Notes: generated by a model not told the origin, from the letters alone. Counted from the first letter of the stretch, positions 1-11,907 are shown. The stretch is 64,000 nucleotides of DNA from Enterococcus mundtii (GCF_002947535.1 NZ_PUAP01000022.1:38770-102769); one strand, 5' to 3'. Numbers and translations are program-made.

Positions 1-438
1 ATCCAGATAGCTGATTTTTGGTTCGTATTCAGCAATTTGTTGTTCGAGGAGTTGATTTTTTTCTTCTAAGTCAGCTGCTAGTCGCAATGCTTGGGCAAAG
101 CTTTGAGGGACGTTTGTGTAGCTTCCAGTTTTTCTGATTGTTGGAAGGACTTCACTTGTAACCCAACGTTTGAACTTTCTAGCATTTGGCAGCTTGGATT
201 TAAGTATTAAGCTGTATAGCCCTGATTCGTTGATGATCGTCATGTTTTGTTTTCCTCCAAGGGTGTCCCATTTCGTTACCCCCTTGTCTTCTTCATCCAC
301 ATGATTTAGGATTGCTTTTTGAGTGTTGCTATATCCTAAGACTTCTGCAACGTCTTTACCTACAAAATATGGTTCGTCATCTACTAAGATTGTTCGAACT
401 TCGTTTTGTTCGAAATTAAAAATTTGTGGTTGATTCAT
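1..438 (-). CDS. Phage antirepressor, BRO-N domain (3' end outside window)
   Basis: This open frame of 146 codons runs off the left edge, so the C-terminal part is missing from view. The N-terminal ~115 residues match the BRO-N antirepressor domain: a VGKDVAEVLGYSN block near residue 27, then INESGLYSLILKS and FKRWVTSEVLPTIRKTG. A Glu/Gln/Leu-rich stretch follows and probably begins a coiled coil linking to a C-terminal domain. The start is the ATG at 438, behind a GGAGG site. In temperate phages such proteins bind or titrate the lysogenic repressor. It is the last visible gene of a leftward early operon with the next two genes. Confidence 0.85.
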   Translation of the reverse strand, partial: MNQPQIFNFEQNEVRTILVDDEPYFVGKDVAEVLGYSNTQKAILNHVDEEDKGVTKWDTLGGKQNMTIINESGLYSLILKSKLPNARKFKRWVTSEVLPTIRKTGSYTNVPQSFAQALRLAADLEEKNQLLEQQIAEYEPKISYLD

Positions 439-455
439 TATGTTGCCTCCATTCT

Positions 456-764
456 CTAATAATCTGGTAAATTATCAAATAATCGTTTTAAAAACGGTCG
501 AATATTCTCGGCATCAAAAATCCATTTACCATCTGTATCTTTTTTAGCTAACTTGTTTTTCCGCACATATGGGTCATCGACAATGTACTCCATTATCCAC
601 GCTCGTTTTCGACGAGTAATTTTTTCCATGTCAGCAATAGTTAAAAACTGTGGTCGTAAATAGTGTTCGAACAATTCTTTGAGGTATGAGTCTGCATATT
701 CTTTCCAGTAAGCGTCATCAACCTGAATATCCACCGTCACTGACTGTTTTTGTTGTGGAAACAT
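456..764 (-). CDS. DUF771-type phage protein
   Basis: The product is about 102 residues. The second half has the DUF771 pattern: an FLTIADMEKITRRKRAWI segment that looks like a helix-turn-helix specificity element, then W-F-AENIRPFLKRLF near the C-terminus. A TTG at 767 lies directly after the upstream stop, but the ATG at 764 is better placed behind AAAGGGTG. The gene sits between a small putative DNA-binding gene and the antirepressor, as DUF771 genes commonly do in Firmicute temperate phages. The molecular function is unknown; DNA binding is inference. Confidence 0.7.
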   Translation of the reverse strand: MFPQQKQSVTVDIQVDDAYWKEYADSYLKELFEHYLRPQFLTIADMEKITRRKRAWIMEYIVDDPYVRKNKLAKKDTDGKWIFDAENIRPFLKRLFDNLPDY

Positions 765-767
765 CAA

Positions 768-971
768 TTACACACCCTTTACTATTACAATCTGTAAATC
801 GTTGGCAATTATACGTTTGTATTCCTGGGCTTTAGGACCTTTTTGAACACCTTCTACAATTTGCTTGGCGTATGTCGGTGAAGTTCCGATTAATTCTCCA
901 AGGTATTTCCAGGTTTTATCTTGACGTTTCATTTGAATCAGGACCATTTCATGAAAATCTTCAATGACCAT
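768..971 (-). CDS. Small phage DNA-binding-like protein (Cro position)
   Basis: The product has 67 residues. It contains a WKYLGELIGTSPTYAKQIVEG segment that reads as a helix-turn-helix, although the protein is too short for a firm family call. It starts with ATG behind GAGGTG. It is the first leftward gene beyond the operator region and faces the CI-like repressor, the usual place of Cro or an early regulator. The next gene begins within four bases of its stop, so the two are probably translationally coupled. Confidence 0.6.
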   Translation of the reverse strand: MVIEDFHEMVLIQMKRQDKTWKYLGELIGTSPTYAKQIVEGVQKGPKAQEYKRIIANDLQIVIVKGV

Positions 972-1041
972 AACGTCACCTCATTCCTCATATATTTAAG
1001 CTAGGAATATAGCTAGAAATTAAACTAATCGTTGACATTTA

Positions 1042-1242
1042 ACTAATAAATGTATTAGTATATAGATATAGCTAAATAAGACTTTAAAAAGCCATAAATC
1101 AATATTTCTAAGTTTGCCGACCTCGAAAGTTTGAATTTTATTGGTTCTCTTTAGTTTTGTTTCTAGCTAAATAACCAGCTTATGAATGAAGTATACTAAT
1201 ATTTTTGTTAGTTGTCAACTAAAAGCTAATAAAAATATTAGC
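1042..1242. promoter_or_regulatory. Lysogeny control region with three matching 18-bp operators
   Basis: Three palindromes with the same plan lie between the divergent early and repressor genes: ACTAATAAATGTATTAGT at 1042-1059, ACTAATATTTTTGTTAGT at 1195-1212 and GCTAATAAAAATATTAGC at 1225-1242. The shared form is RCTAATA-N4-TATTAGY, with one mismatch in the middle site. The two right-hand sites are exactly 30 bp apart, about three helical turns, and lie just upstream of the repressor gene. The left site is near the leftward early promoter. They are probably the binding sites of the HTH repressor encoded next door. Confidence 0.75.
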
Positions 1243-1274
1243 GATATTCTATCTGAGCTTTAAAGGTGATTATA

Positions 1275-1613
1275 ATGGAAATTTTAGTGGAACGGATTAA
1301 GCAGCTCTGCAAGTCTAGAAGTATTAGTGTCTCAGTACTTGAAAACAAAGTAGGCCTCCCGACAAACACGATTTATCAATGGAAAAAAAGAGTACCTGGA
1401 ACAGATAAGTTAAAAAAAATAGCAGATTATTTCGACACATCAATTGATTACTTACTAGGACGCACAGACAATCCTAATTCGACACAGGAGCGTGTGCCTG
1501 ACGACTTAGACAAGATGCTCGACAACGCTATGACTTTTGGTGGCAAACCACTGACCGAGATAGACAGAGCGGCAATTCGCGCTTATATAGAAGGTAGACA
1601 AAGTTCGAAGTGA
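1275..1613 (+). CDS. Short CI/ImmR-type HTH repressor
   Basis: The product has about 112 residues. Residues ~5-65 form an XRE-type helix-turn-helix domain (LENKVGLPTNTIYQWKK), ending in the typical IADYFDTSIDYLLGRTDN. A short acidic linker and a C-terminal helix follow. There is no LexA-type self-cleavage domain; instead a separate metalloprotease gene follows 9 bp downstream. This is the ImmR/ImmA arrangement known from ICEBs1 and related phages. A GTG at 1266 is in frame, but AAAGGTG is correctly placed for the ATG at 1275. It should bind the palindromes immediately upstream. Confidence 0.85.
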   Translation: MEILVERIKQLCKSRSISVSVLENKVGLPTNTIYQWKKRVPGTDKLKKIADYFDTSIDYLLGRTDNPNSTQERVPDDLDKMLDNAMTFGGKPLTEIDRAAIRAYIEGRQSSK

Positions 1614-1622
1614 GGTGAGTGT

Positions 1623-2027
1623 ATGCAGTTATTAGAAAAGGTACTTGATGAATGTGGCGTAGGTATTGCTTATGTTGAAATGGAATCAGATGGCTGCTAT
1701 ATCGAAGAAGAGCATACTATCTTCGTTAACTGCAGCCTCTCACAAGAAGACAGAAGAAAAACAATTTATCATGAAATAAAGCATGTTGTAGATCACAAAG
1801 AATTTATTGAGCTCTACAAGACATTTTATTTCAGAACTAAAATGGAATATGAAGCTGATCGATTTATGATTGAGAATTTACTCTACGATTTTTTATCTGA
1901 ATGTCATATCGATCCATATCAAATAAACATTTTTTCATTTATGGACTACTATGAACTAGATTACAATTGCGAATCTACTATCAGAAATCTTATTTTAGAA
2001 ATGGTAAGAAACGAAGTTGCCGTTTAA
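1623..2027 (+). CDS. ImmA/IrrE-type metallo-endopeptidase
   Basis: The product has 134 residues with a central IYHEIKHVVDH zinc-binding HExxH motif (residues ~55-65) and a downstream ME-YEADRF segment that can supply the third ligand. This is the core of the ImmA/IrrE family. In ImmR/ImmA pairs the protease cleaves the repressor gene product after an inducing signal and releases the early promoter. It starts at ATG after GAGGTGAGTGT and follows the repressor gene by 9 bp, so the two form one operon. Confidence 0.85.
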   Translation: MQLLEKVLDECGVGIAYVEMESDGCYIEEEHTIFVNCSLSQEDRRKTIYHEIKHVVDHKEFIELYKTFYFRTKMEYEADRFMIENLLYDFLSECHIDPYQINIFSFMDYYELDYNCESTIRNLILEMVRNEVAV

Positions 2028-2304
2028 TTATTATTTTTTTGTCTAAAAAACGAACATACATTCTCGAAAAAGAATTCAATATGTTCGAAAAAATTTGACC
2101 ATATCATACGGTTTTTCACTACAGATTGAAGCAAAATTTAATATTAACATGGATAACTGCTTAAATTTAATACTAAAAAATGATGTTTTGTATCAATAGA
2201 AATATCCGAAGGAGATATTGCGTTATAAAAAAAACAACAGACTTTCAAGATAGAGAGTTAGCCGTGTTAGAGTCTTAGTATGTCTAAGAAAGGGGTTGGT
2301 TACC

Positions 2305-3477
2305 ATGGCTAGTATCAAACAACAAGAAAACGGAAAGTGGCGTTTTCGTATTCGATATAAAGATAACGGAAAATTTAGAGAAGTTTCGAAAAGCGGGTTT
2401 AGAACAAAGAGGGATGCACAAGCTGCGGCAAATGAACTTGAAAGACAATATAATAACGGTGTTCAGATTGGAGCTAATAACATATTGATGGCCGATTATT
2501 TGGAGGACTGGCTCGAAGTTTACAAAAAACCAAATATCAAACAATCAACTTATCTTAGGTTAGAACGTTCCATAAGACTTCATATATTACCTACGTTTGG
2601 AATGATGAGTTTAAAGGAAATAACCCGTACAGATATTGTTAAGTGGGTAAATGACCTAGATACCACAAAGCAACAAACAAGAAACACAATTCGATCAAAT
2701 CTAAATGTGTTACACGATGCATTAGAGACTGCAGTCTATGAACTCAACTATCTTGAAAAAAATGTTGCCAAAAAAATAAAACTCCCCACCGCTAAAGAAG
2801 AACAGAAATTGAAATTCTATTCTAAAAATGAGCTTGCTCAAATGTTAGAATACTTATCCTCTTATAAATTAGGTAAATACGCTCATTCCATTCAATATTA
2901 CGTCTTATTCTACCTGTTAGCGAGTACTGGTCTCCGATTAGGCGAAGCTTTAGCGTTAGAGTGGTCAGATATTGACGGAGATAAATTAACAGTAAACAAA
3001 TCACTATCTTACGATGATCATAACAATTCAATAATTACGCCACCTAAATCAAAAACAAGTATTCGTACGATCAAAATTGATGATCGTCTTGTTCACCTGC
3101 TAAAGAAACATAAAATAAACAAGAATGAATGTATTTTGAGGTATCGATCATACGATAGCCCAATAAATGAATCTATGGTATTTTCAAACGAAAACGGCAA
3201 CTATTTACGCCATTCAGTTGTTAGAGATTTTTTCTATAAAACATGTGAACGTGCGAATGTCCCTGTACTTTCCCCTCATGCTTTGCGGCATAGCCATGCA
3301 GTTCATTTACTAGAATCCGGGGCAAACATAAAGTATGTCAGTACTCGACTTGGACACAGCACTATAAGTGTGACTGCTGACATTTATATGCACATTACAG
3401 AAAAAATCGAAGATGATTCTTTAAAACTCTACCAAAACTATATGAACGAAAAAGGAGCACTCAAAGAGCACTCCTAA
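2305..3477 (+). CDS. int: Tyrosine-recombinase prophage integrase
   Basis: The product has about 390 residues, the usual size for Firmicute temperate-phage integrases. The N-terminus ([21 protein letters not shown]) is an arm-type DNA-binding domain, followed by a SAM-like core-binding domain (~65-165) and the catalytic domain. Catalytic residues are visible: Arg211 in TGLRLGEAL, His325-x-x-Arg328-His329 in [13 protein letters not shown], the LGHS histidine and the nucleophile Tyr361. AGGGG precedes the ATG at 2305; the in-frame TTG at 2296 is too close to it. Its position at the end of the phage genes, beside sufB, marks the prophage boundary. Confidence 0.93.
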   Translation: MASIKQQENGKWRFRIRYKDNGKFREVSKSGFRTKRDAQAAANELERQYNNGVQIGANNILMADYLEDWLEVYKKPNIKQSTYLRLERSIRLHILPTFGMMSLKEITRTDIVKWVNDLDTTKQQTRNTIRSNLNVLHDALETAVYELNYLEKNVAKKIKLPTAKEEQKLKFYSKNELAQMLEYLSSYKLGKYAHSIQYYVLFYLLASTGLRLGEALALEWSDIDGDKLTVNKSLSYDDHNNSIITPPKSKTSIRTIKIDDRLVHLLKKHKINKNECILRYRSYDSPINESMVFSNENGNYLRHSVVRDFFYKTCERANVPVLSPHALRHSHAVHLLESGANIKYVSTRLGHSTISVTADIYMHITEKIEDDSLKLYQNYMNEKGALKEHS

Positions 3478-3491
3478 ATTTTTTTATTATT

Positions 3492-3513
3492 TTTGTGGCA
3501 AATTTGTGGCAAA
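3492..3513. repeat. Tandem TTTGTGGCAAA beside integrase (arm site or att flank)
   Basis: TTTGTGGCAAA occurs twice back to back, 14 bp after the integrase stop. Short tandem repeats in this position are commonly arm-type integrase sites close to the attachment site. The crossover itself cannot be located with only one prophage end in view; it should lie between here and the sufB stop at 3563. Confidence 0.5.
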
Positions 3514-3562
3514 TGTCAATCACCTATCCCATGAAAAGCTTTAAATCATTGGTAATTTAACC

Positions 3563-4954
3563 TTAACCAACGCTGCCTTCCATCTCATAACTAATCAACC
3601 GGTTCAACTCTACCGCATATTCCATCGGTAGTTCTTTGGTGAATGGTTCGACGAAGCCCATGACGATCATTTCTGTGGCTTCGGATTCGGTCAAGCCGCG
3701 GCTCATGAGGTAGTAGAGTTGTTCTTCTGAGATTTTGGAGACTTTTGCTTCGTGTTCCAACGAGACTTGGCTGTTGTGGATCTCGTTGAATGGGATGGTA
3801 TCAGATTTGGACCATTCGTCCATGATGATGGTATCGCATTCGATGTGAGAGATCGAGCCGGCACTGTCTTTTCCAAAGGTGACTTGGCCTCGGTAGTTTA
3901 CTTCGCCGCCGTCTTTTGAAATTGATTTTGAGACGATCGAGCTTGAAGTGTTTGGTGCATTGTGGATCATTTTTGCGCCTGTGTCTTGGATTTGGTTGGC
4001 TCCGGCAAATGCAATGGATAGCATGGTGCCTCGTGCGCCTCGTCCGTCTAAGTAGACACTTGGGTATTTCATGGTTGTTTTGGCTCCTAAGTTGCCGTCG
4101 ATCCATTCAACGGTTGCGCCTTCGTAGGCTTTTGCTCGTTTGGTTACAAGGTTATAGACGTTGTCGGACCAGTTTTGGATCGTTGTATAGCGGCAGTAGC
4201 CGTCTTTGCGGGTAAAGATTTCCACGATTGCTGCGTGTAGGCTGTTGGTTGAATAGGTTGGTGCAGTACAGCCTTCGACATAGTGGATGCTTGCGCCTTC
4301 GTCCACGATGATCAACGTACGTTCGAATTGGCCGGTGTTTTCGGCATTGATTCGGAAGTAGGTTTGTAATGGGACATCGACTTTGACGCCTTTTGGTACA
4401 TAGATAAATGTACCCCCAGACCAAACGGCTGAGTTTAGTGCGGCTAGTTTGTTATCTGTTGGTGGCACGAGTTTTGAAAAGTATTCTTTGAATAGTTCAG
4501 GATACTCTTTCAATGCAGAATCTGTGTCGGTAAAGACGATGCCGAGTTTTTCGAATTCATCTTTCATATTGTGGTATACGACTTCTGATTCATATTGGGC
4601 AGAAGCGCCGGCTAAATAAGCACGTTCGGCTTCTGGAATACCGATTCGTTCAAAGGTTTCTTTGATTTTTTCTGGTACGTCATCCCAATCGCGAGCAGGT
4701 CGGTCACTTGGTTTTTGGTAGTATTTGATGGCATTGAAATCAATGTCAGATAAGTCAGGTCCCCAGTCTTGCATGGGCATTTTGTTGAATGCTTCCAGGG
4801 ATTTCAAACGGAACTCCAACATCCATTCTGGTTCTTCTTTGATTCGTGACATTTCCCGAACGACTTCTTCGGTCAAGCCTTCTCCTGTACTAAAAACGGG
4901 TTCCACGTCGTCGTGGAAGCCAAATTTATATTCTTCTAATTCTGGTACGCCCAT
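3563..4954 (-). CDS. sufB: Fe-S cluster assembly scaffold SufB
   Basis: The product has about 463 residues, full length for SufB. It forms the SufBCD scaffold complex on which Fe-S clusters are assembled. It shows the SufB/SufD beta-helix core ([29 protein letters not shown]) and the C-terminal [20 protein letters not shown] block. An in-frame ATG lies 27 bp further upstream, but AGGAG placed inside the end of sufU fixes the start at 4954, four bases after the sufU stop. It is the last gene of the operon. No clear terminator lies before the prophage integrase that converges on it. Confidence 0.97.
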   Translation of the reverse strand: MGVPELEEYKFGFHDDVEPVFSTGEGLTEEVVREMSRIKEEPEWMLEFRLKSLEAFNKMPMQDWGPDLSDIDFNAIKYYQKPSDRPARDWDDVPEKIKETFERIGIPEAERAYLAGASAQYESEVVYHNMKDEFEKLGIVFTDTDSALKEYPELFKEYFSKLVPPTDNKLAALNSAVWSGGTFIYVPKGVKVDVPLQTYFRINAENTGQFERTLIIVDEGASIHYVEGCTAPTYSTNSLHAAIVEIFTRKDGYCRYTTIQNWSDNVYNLVTKRAKAYEGATVEWIDGNLGAKTTMKYPSVYLDGRGARGTMLSIAFAGANQIQDTGAKMIHNAPNTSSSIVSKSISKDGGEVNYRGQVTFGKDSAGSISHIECDTIIMDEWSKSDTIPFNEIHNSQVSLEHEAKVSKISEEQLYYLMSRGLTESEATEMIVMGFVEPFTKELPMEYAVELNRLISYEMEGSVG

Positions 4955-4958
4955 TTGC

Positions 4959-7937
<2,979 letters not shown>

Positions 7938-7951
7938 AGATGTGCTCCTCC

Positions 7952-8725
7952 TTACGCTTCTTCTTCTTTGTAGTCGATTCCTAATTCTTTACTGATGCCT
8001 GCATATCCTTCGGCTTCTAGGCGTTTTGCTAGATCTGCACTCCCAGTCATCACGACACGACCTTCCATCATGATGTGGACTACGTCAGGTGTGATGTAGT
8101 TCAACAAGCGTTGGTAGTGAGTGATGATCAAGGCACCAAAGTTGTCGCCGCGCATTTCGTTCACGCCTTTTGCCACGACTTTCAGTGCATCGATATCTAA
8201 ACCAGAATCGATTTCATCTAAAATCGCAAAAGTTGGTTCTAACATCAAGAGTTGTAAGATCTCATTACGTTTTTTCTCTCCACCAGAAAAGCCTTCGTTC
8301 AAATAACGTTCAGCCATTTCTTCTGGCATATTCAAGAGTCCCATCTTTTCATCTAACTTTTTCAAGAATGACATGACAGAAATCTTGTCGTCTTCCGGAC
8401 GTGTCGCATTGATAGCTGCACGCATAAATTCGGCATTCGTGATTCCTGGAATCTCACTTGGGTATTGCATGGCTAAAAACAGACCTAAACGCGCACGTTC
8501 ATCTACTTCTAGCTCTAACACATTTTGCCCATCAAAAAGGATTTCTCCTTCAGTTACTTCGTAATTCGGATTTCCCATAATTGCAGCAGACAAGGTCGAT
8601 TTACCTGTTCCGTTTGGTCCCATGATGGCATGGATTTCTCCTGTTTTCATTGTTAAATTCACGCCTTTAAGGATTTTCTTGTCCTCAATCGACACATGTA
8701 GGTTTTTTATTTCTAAGACAGACAT
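7952..8725 (-). CDS. sufC: Fe-S assembly ATPase SufC
   Basis: The product has 257 residues and is a soluble ABC-type ATPase that drives conformational change in SufBCD. Walker A is GPNGTGKST, the signature is FSGGEKKR, and ILDEIDSGLD is a Walker B with the D-loop. An in-frame ATG 33 bp upstream is available, but GGAGGGG directly precedes the ATG at 8725, whose protein begins MSVLEIKNLHV as in the family. It is the first gene of the operon. Confidence 0.97.
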   Translation of the reverse strand: MSVLEIKNLHVSIEDKKILKGVNLTMKTGEIHAIMGPNGTGKSTLSAAIMGNPNYEVTEGEILFDGQNVLELEVDERARLGLFLAMQYPSEIPGITNAEFMRAAINATRPEDDKISVMSFLKKLDEKMGLLNMPEEMAERYLNEGFSGGEKKRNEILQLLMLEPTFAILDEIDSGLDIDALKVVAKGVNEMRGDNFGALIITHYQRLLNYITPDVVHIMMEGRVVMTGSADLAKRLEAEGYAGISKELGIDYKEEEA

Positions 8726-8751
8726 GTAGTTCCCCTCCATATTCTGATTCG

Positions 8752-8789
8752 TTCTCACTCATTTTAGACTAATTGAGAATGAAGCGCAA
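8752..8789 (-). promoter_or_regulatory. suf operon promoter with inverted repeat over the -10
   Basis: Reading leftward, TTGCGC (8784-8789) and TAAAAT (8761-8766) are separated by exactly 17 bp, a credible sigma-A promoter about 35 bp before the sufC start. TGAGAA (8774-8779) and TTCTCA (8752-8757) form an inverted repeat around the -10. The repeat could be an operator; no regulator is identified. Confidence 0.55.
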
Positions 8790-8898
8790 CGCCTCAACCA
8801 GTTAAAAATGTCATAATTTTGATTTATTTCAAATAAAACATCATTTTCAATTGATAATCTTTATAAACTGAATAAAATAATTTTTGTTCGTTTTTTCT

Positions 8899-8930
8899 CA
8901 AAAAAAGTCTGGGAACGATTCCCAGACTTT
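8899..8930 (-). terminator. Terminator after metQ
   Basis: A perfect hairpin with AAGTCTGGGAA arms is followed on the minus strand by a run of T, eight bases past the metQ stop. It separates the met operon from the suf promoter. Confidence 0.88.
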
Positions 8931-8937
8931 ACAGATT

Positions 8938-9786
8938 TTATTTTGCATCCGCATCAACAGATTTCACGGAGCCTTCCCATTGTTCTTCGATCCATTGACG
9001 AACATCTTCTTGATGCAAGACTTCGATCAATTTTTTGATCTTGTCGCTGTCTTCGTCACCTTTACGTGTGGCAATGATGTTGACATATGGTGAGTTGTCT
9101 TTTTCTAATAATACCGCATCTTCTAATGGATTCAATCCAGCGCCGTAAGCAAAGTTGGCATTGATAGCCACTAGATCGCCTTCGTCATTTTGGTAAGTAG
9201 AAGCCAATAATGCTGGATCGATTGTGTGATTGAACTTCAAGTTTTTAGGATTTTCATCAATATCATCAAATGTGGCTGTTTCTAAATCCACACCGTCTTT
9301 GACTGTCACTAATCCAGCGTCTTTCAAGATCGTGATGATCCGTCCCCAGTCAGATTCTGAATTTGAAGTAATGATCGTTGCGCCATCTTCTAATTCAGAG
9401 ATGTCTTTGATTTTTTGTGAATACAAGCCCATTGGTTCGATGTGGACAGCACCGGCATTGACAAAATCATAGCCTTTTTCGTCGATTTCTTTGTTCAAGT
9501 AAGGAATGTGTTGGAAATAGTTCGCATCAATGTCGCCTTCTGATAATGCTTGGTTTGGCAAGACATAATCGTCAAATTTGACGATTTCCAAATCAATGCC
9601 TTCGTCTTTCAAAAGAGGCTTCACATGTTCTAAGATTTCCGCATGTGGCGTTGGTGATGCGCCGATTTTCAAGGTTGTATCGTCTGATGCGTTTGATGAG
9701 TCACTACTACTTCCGCCGTTTCCACATGCGGCTAATCCAACTGTCAGTAAAAGCGTTGCTGCAAATCCAAAAATTTTCTTTTTCAT
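8938..9786 (-). CDS. metQ: Methionine-binding lipoprotein MetQ
   Basis: The product has 282 residues. A signal peptide ends in the lipobox LAAC, followed by a Ser/Gly-rich linker and an NlpA/MetQ-type solute-binding domain (KIGASPTPHAEILEHVKP, NYFQHIPYLNKE). It captures methionine outside the cell for the MetNI transporter. It lies directly downstream of metI in a metN-metI-metQ operon behind a Met-type T-box, which fixes methionine as the probable substrate over other NlpA-family ligands. Confidence 0.94.
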   Translation of the reverse strand: MKKKIFGFAATLLLTVGLAACGNGGSSSDSSNASDDTTLKIGASPTPHAEILEHVKPLLKDEGIDLEIVKFDDYVLPNQALSEGDIDANYFQHIPYLNKEIDEKGYDFVNAGAVHIEPMGLYSQKIKDISELEDGATIITSNSESDWGRIITILKDAGLVTVKDGVDLETATFDDIDENPKNLKFNHTIDPALLASTYQNDEGDLVAINANFAYGAGLNPLEDAVLLEKDNSPYVNIIATRKGDEDSDKIKKLIEVLHQEDVRQWIEEQWEGSVKSVDADAK

Positions 9787-9809
9787 ATCCTATATCCTCC
9801 TATTTCCTA

Positions 9810-10496
9810 CTATCTTTTATCTGTTTTCTTCGTTAAGAAATCCCCGATTCCTTGAACAATAAATACGATGACTAAAATAATCAAAGTAGCGACAAAAGTC
9901 ACTGTTAAATTACCACGTTGATAGCCTTCTTGCCAAGCCAAGCCACCTAGACCGCCGGCACCGATTGCTCCTGCCATGGCAGTAAAACCGATCATCGAGA
10001 TCGTTGTTACAGTCAAACCTGAGATCAAAGCTGGGACACTTTCAGGGATCAAGACTTTCCAAATGATTTCCCAATAGCTAGCGCCCATCGCATCTGCGGC
10101 TTCTAAGACCCCAGGGCTGACTTCGCGAAACGCGATTTCTACAAGTCGAGCGTAAAAAGGAGCAGCGGACAACACGAGAGCTGGAATCGCTGCTTGTGCG
10201 CCTAACATCGTTCCCACGATTGCTTTGGTAAAGGGAATGATCAAGACCATCAAGATCATGAATGGTGTCGATCGGAAAATATTACTAATGATCGAAACGA
10301 TGCCGTAAATGATCCGCGCATACGGTTTGTTTTTGCGACCGATCGAGTAAAGGATCAAACCAAGGATCAAACCGATGATGGTTACTAAGACCATGGAGAT
10401 CAACGTCATGTATAACGTGTCCATGATGGCTTGTTGCATCGTCTCCATGTTGATTTGGCTGAAATCAAGGTAGGTTTCTGCGAAGCTTTTATCCAT
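9810..10496 (-). CDS. metI: Methionine ABC transporter permease MetI
   Basis: The product has 228 residues with five predicted membrane segments and the permease EAA-type loop (EAADAMGASYWEIIWKVLIPES) that contacts the ATPase. It starts with ATG after GGAGGTGATCC and overlaps the end of metN by eight bases. It forms the membrane channel of the MetNIQ importer. Confidence 0.95.
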   Translation of the reverse strand: MDKSFAETYLDFSQINMETMQQAIMDTLYMTLISMVLVTIIGLILGLILYSIGRKNKPYARIIYGIVSIISNIFRSTPFMILMVLIIPFTKAIVGTMLGAQAAIPALVLSAAPFYARLVEIAFREVSPGVLEAADAMGASYWEIIWKVLIPESVPALISGLTVTTISMIGFTAMAGAIGAGGLGGLAWQEGYQRGNLTVTFVATLIILVIVFIVQGIGDFLTKKTDKR

Positions 10497-11523
10497 GATG
10501 GATCACCTCCACTCCGACGCCTTGCTCTTTGATGAAGTTTTCTGCTTGGTCCAATTCGTTTTCCTCTCCGATCATCAAGGTAGTCAGCGAACCAAACGAG
10601 CCTTCTTTGGTTTGCTTGATTTTCCCATATACGACATTGATATCCACATTGTAACGACGAATGGCTTGAGAAATCACTGGTTCATTGGCATTCGTTTCAT
10701 TGAAGGTCAATGTCACTAAGCGACCATCTGGATTTTCTTTGATCAACTCTGCCAATAATTCAGTGGATTCAGCTTCTGGTTCGATATCTTGTTGGACGAA
10801 GCGTTTCGTGACTTCTTGTTGTGGATTGCGAAAAACGGTCAACGCATCGCCTTCTTCCACGACTTGCCCACGTTCCATCACTGCCACTTTGTTACAGATT
10901 TTACGGATAACGTTCATTTCATGTGTGATTAAAACGATCGTCAAGTTCAATTTTTTGTTGATTGCCAATAATAGATCTAAGACCTCTTCCGTCGTTTGTG
11001 GGTCCAATGCACTTGTCGCTTCATCGCAAAGGAGGATTTCTGGCTCATTGGCTAACGCACGAGCAATCCCGACTCTTTGCTTTTGTCCACCAGATAATTG
11101 GGACGGATAAGCTTGTCCTCGTCCTTCCAAACCGACTAAACGGAGCAATTCTTCTGCTCTTTCTTTACGTTGTTGTTTCGGTACACCGGCTAATTCCAAA
11201 GGTAGTTGGATATTTTCTAGTACGGTACGTGACCATAATAGATTGAAATGTTGAAAAATCATGCCGATTTTTTTTCGAAAAACTCGTAATTCTTTATTTT
11301 TTAATTTAGTAATGTCTTGGTCGTTGACAATTACTTGACCATCTGTAGGTAACTCCAAGCCGTTCAACAAACGAACTAACGTACTCTTACCAGCACCGGA
11401 ATAACCGACGATGCCGTAAATGTCGCCTTGTTCCACTTGTAGTGAAACGTCGTTGATAGCGTGGATCGTCCCATGTTTTCCGCCAAATGTTTTCTTGACA
11501 TTCGTCAATTGGATCAATGACAT
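10489..11523 (-). CDS. metN: Methionine ABC transporter ATPase MetN
   Basis: The product has about 344 residues. The ATPase domain has Walker A GYSGAGKST, signature LSGGQKQR and Walker B ILLCDEATSAL. The C-terminal ~100 residues (RLVTLTFNETNANEPVISQ) form the NIL/ACT-like domain that binds methionine and inhibits transport when internal methionine is high. A GTG at 11532 is in frame; the ATG at 11523 gives the usual MSLIQL start, and neither has a strong ribosome site. It is the first gene after the T-box leader. Confidence 0.95.
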   Translation of the reverse strand: MSLIQLTNVKKTFGGKHGTIHAINDVSLQVEQGDIYGIVGYSGAGKSTLVRLLNGLELPTDGQVIVNDQDITKLKNKELRVFRKKIGMIFQHFNLLWSRTVLENIQLPLELAGVPKQQRKERAEELLRLVGLEGRGQAYPSQLSGGQKQRVGIARALANEPEILLCDEATSALDPQTTEEVLDLLLAINKKLNLTIVLITHEMNVIRKICNKVAVMERGQVVEEGDALTVFRNPQQEVTKRFVQQDIEPEAESTELLAELIKENPDGRLVTLTFNETNANEPVISQAIRRYNVDINVVYGKIKQTKEGSFGSLTTLMIGEENELDQAENFIKEQGVGVEVIHHG

Positions 11524-11562
11524 ATCGTTCACATCTTTCTTTACTTATTTTCTCTTAGACAA

Positions 11563-11848
11563 CAAAAAAACTTTCGTCCTTTGCGTTTAGCAAAAGGACG
11601 AAAGTTTAGACTTCCGTGTGACCACCTTGATTCGCTGCTATTTCACAATAACAACCTCGTTCAGTACTTGACGCTAGTCGCATACTGCTGTGCTATAACG
11701 GGCACTCCCGTAGTCAGTTTGCTTGCGCTCACTCACTCTGCTCTAAGACCATCTTCCATCTCATTTCCGTTACCCTTTCACAGCAAACCGGGCTCTCTTG
11801 AAACATCTGTGACATGTACTCTTCTTATCAAAGCTTTCAATATGATTG
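11563..11848 (-). ncRNA. T-box leader (Met) controlling metNIQ
   Basis: The 285-nt leader has the parts of a T-box. The distal stem I has the AGAGAGCC...GGTTTGCTGTGAA pattern. A GAA-ATG-A segment puts a Met codon (11762-11764) at the specifier position. The T-box sequence AAGGTGGTCACACGG is at 11614-11628. A strong intrinsic terminator with CTTTCGTCCTTT arms and a T run is at 11563-11606. Uncharged tRNA-Met should stabilise the antiterminator and switch on metNIQ. The specifier assignment is by pattern, not by a full fold. Confidence 0.87.
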
Positions 11849-11854
11849 TTTATG

Positions 11855-11883
11855 ATTATAGCAGTTACAAGAATCAGTGTCAA
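11855..11883 (-). promoter_or_regulatory. Consensus sigma-A promoter for the T-box/metNIQ operon
   Basis: Reading leftward, TTGACA (11878-11883) and TATAAT (11855-11860) are both perfect and separated by 17 bp. Such a strong promoter suits a system controlled by attenuation rather than by initiation. Transcription should begin near 11848. Confidence 0.9.
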
Positions 11884-11907
11884 ACGTTTATTTGAACATG
11901 GTGTTTC

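Noticed and set aside
2051..2087. CGAACATA/TATGTTCG inverted repeat after immA
   Set aside because: It is followed by A rather than T on the coding strand, so it is not a convincing terminator; no other role can be supported.
3801..4424. Long frames inside sufB on both strands
   Set aside because: They overlap a clear, full-length sufB and encode Arg/Cys-rich sequence typical of out-of-frame reading.
8884..9093. Frame opposite metQ and its terminator
   Set aside because: It runs through the terminator hairpin and the metQ coding sequence with no ribosome site.
11581..11895. 104-codon rightward frame
   Set aside because: It is the antisense of the T-box leader, whose structure explains the sequence.
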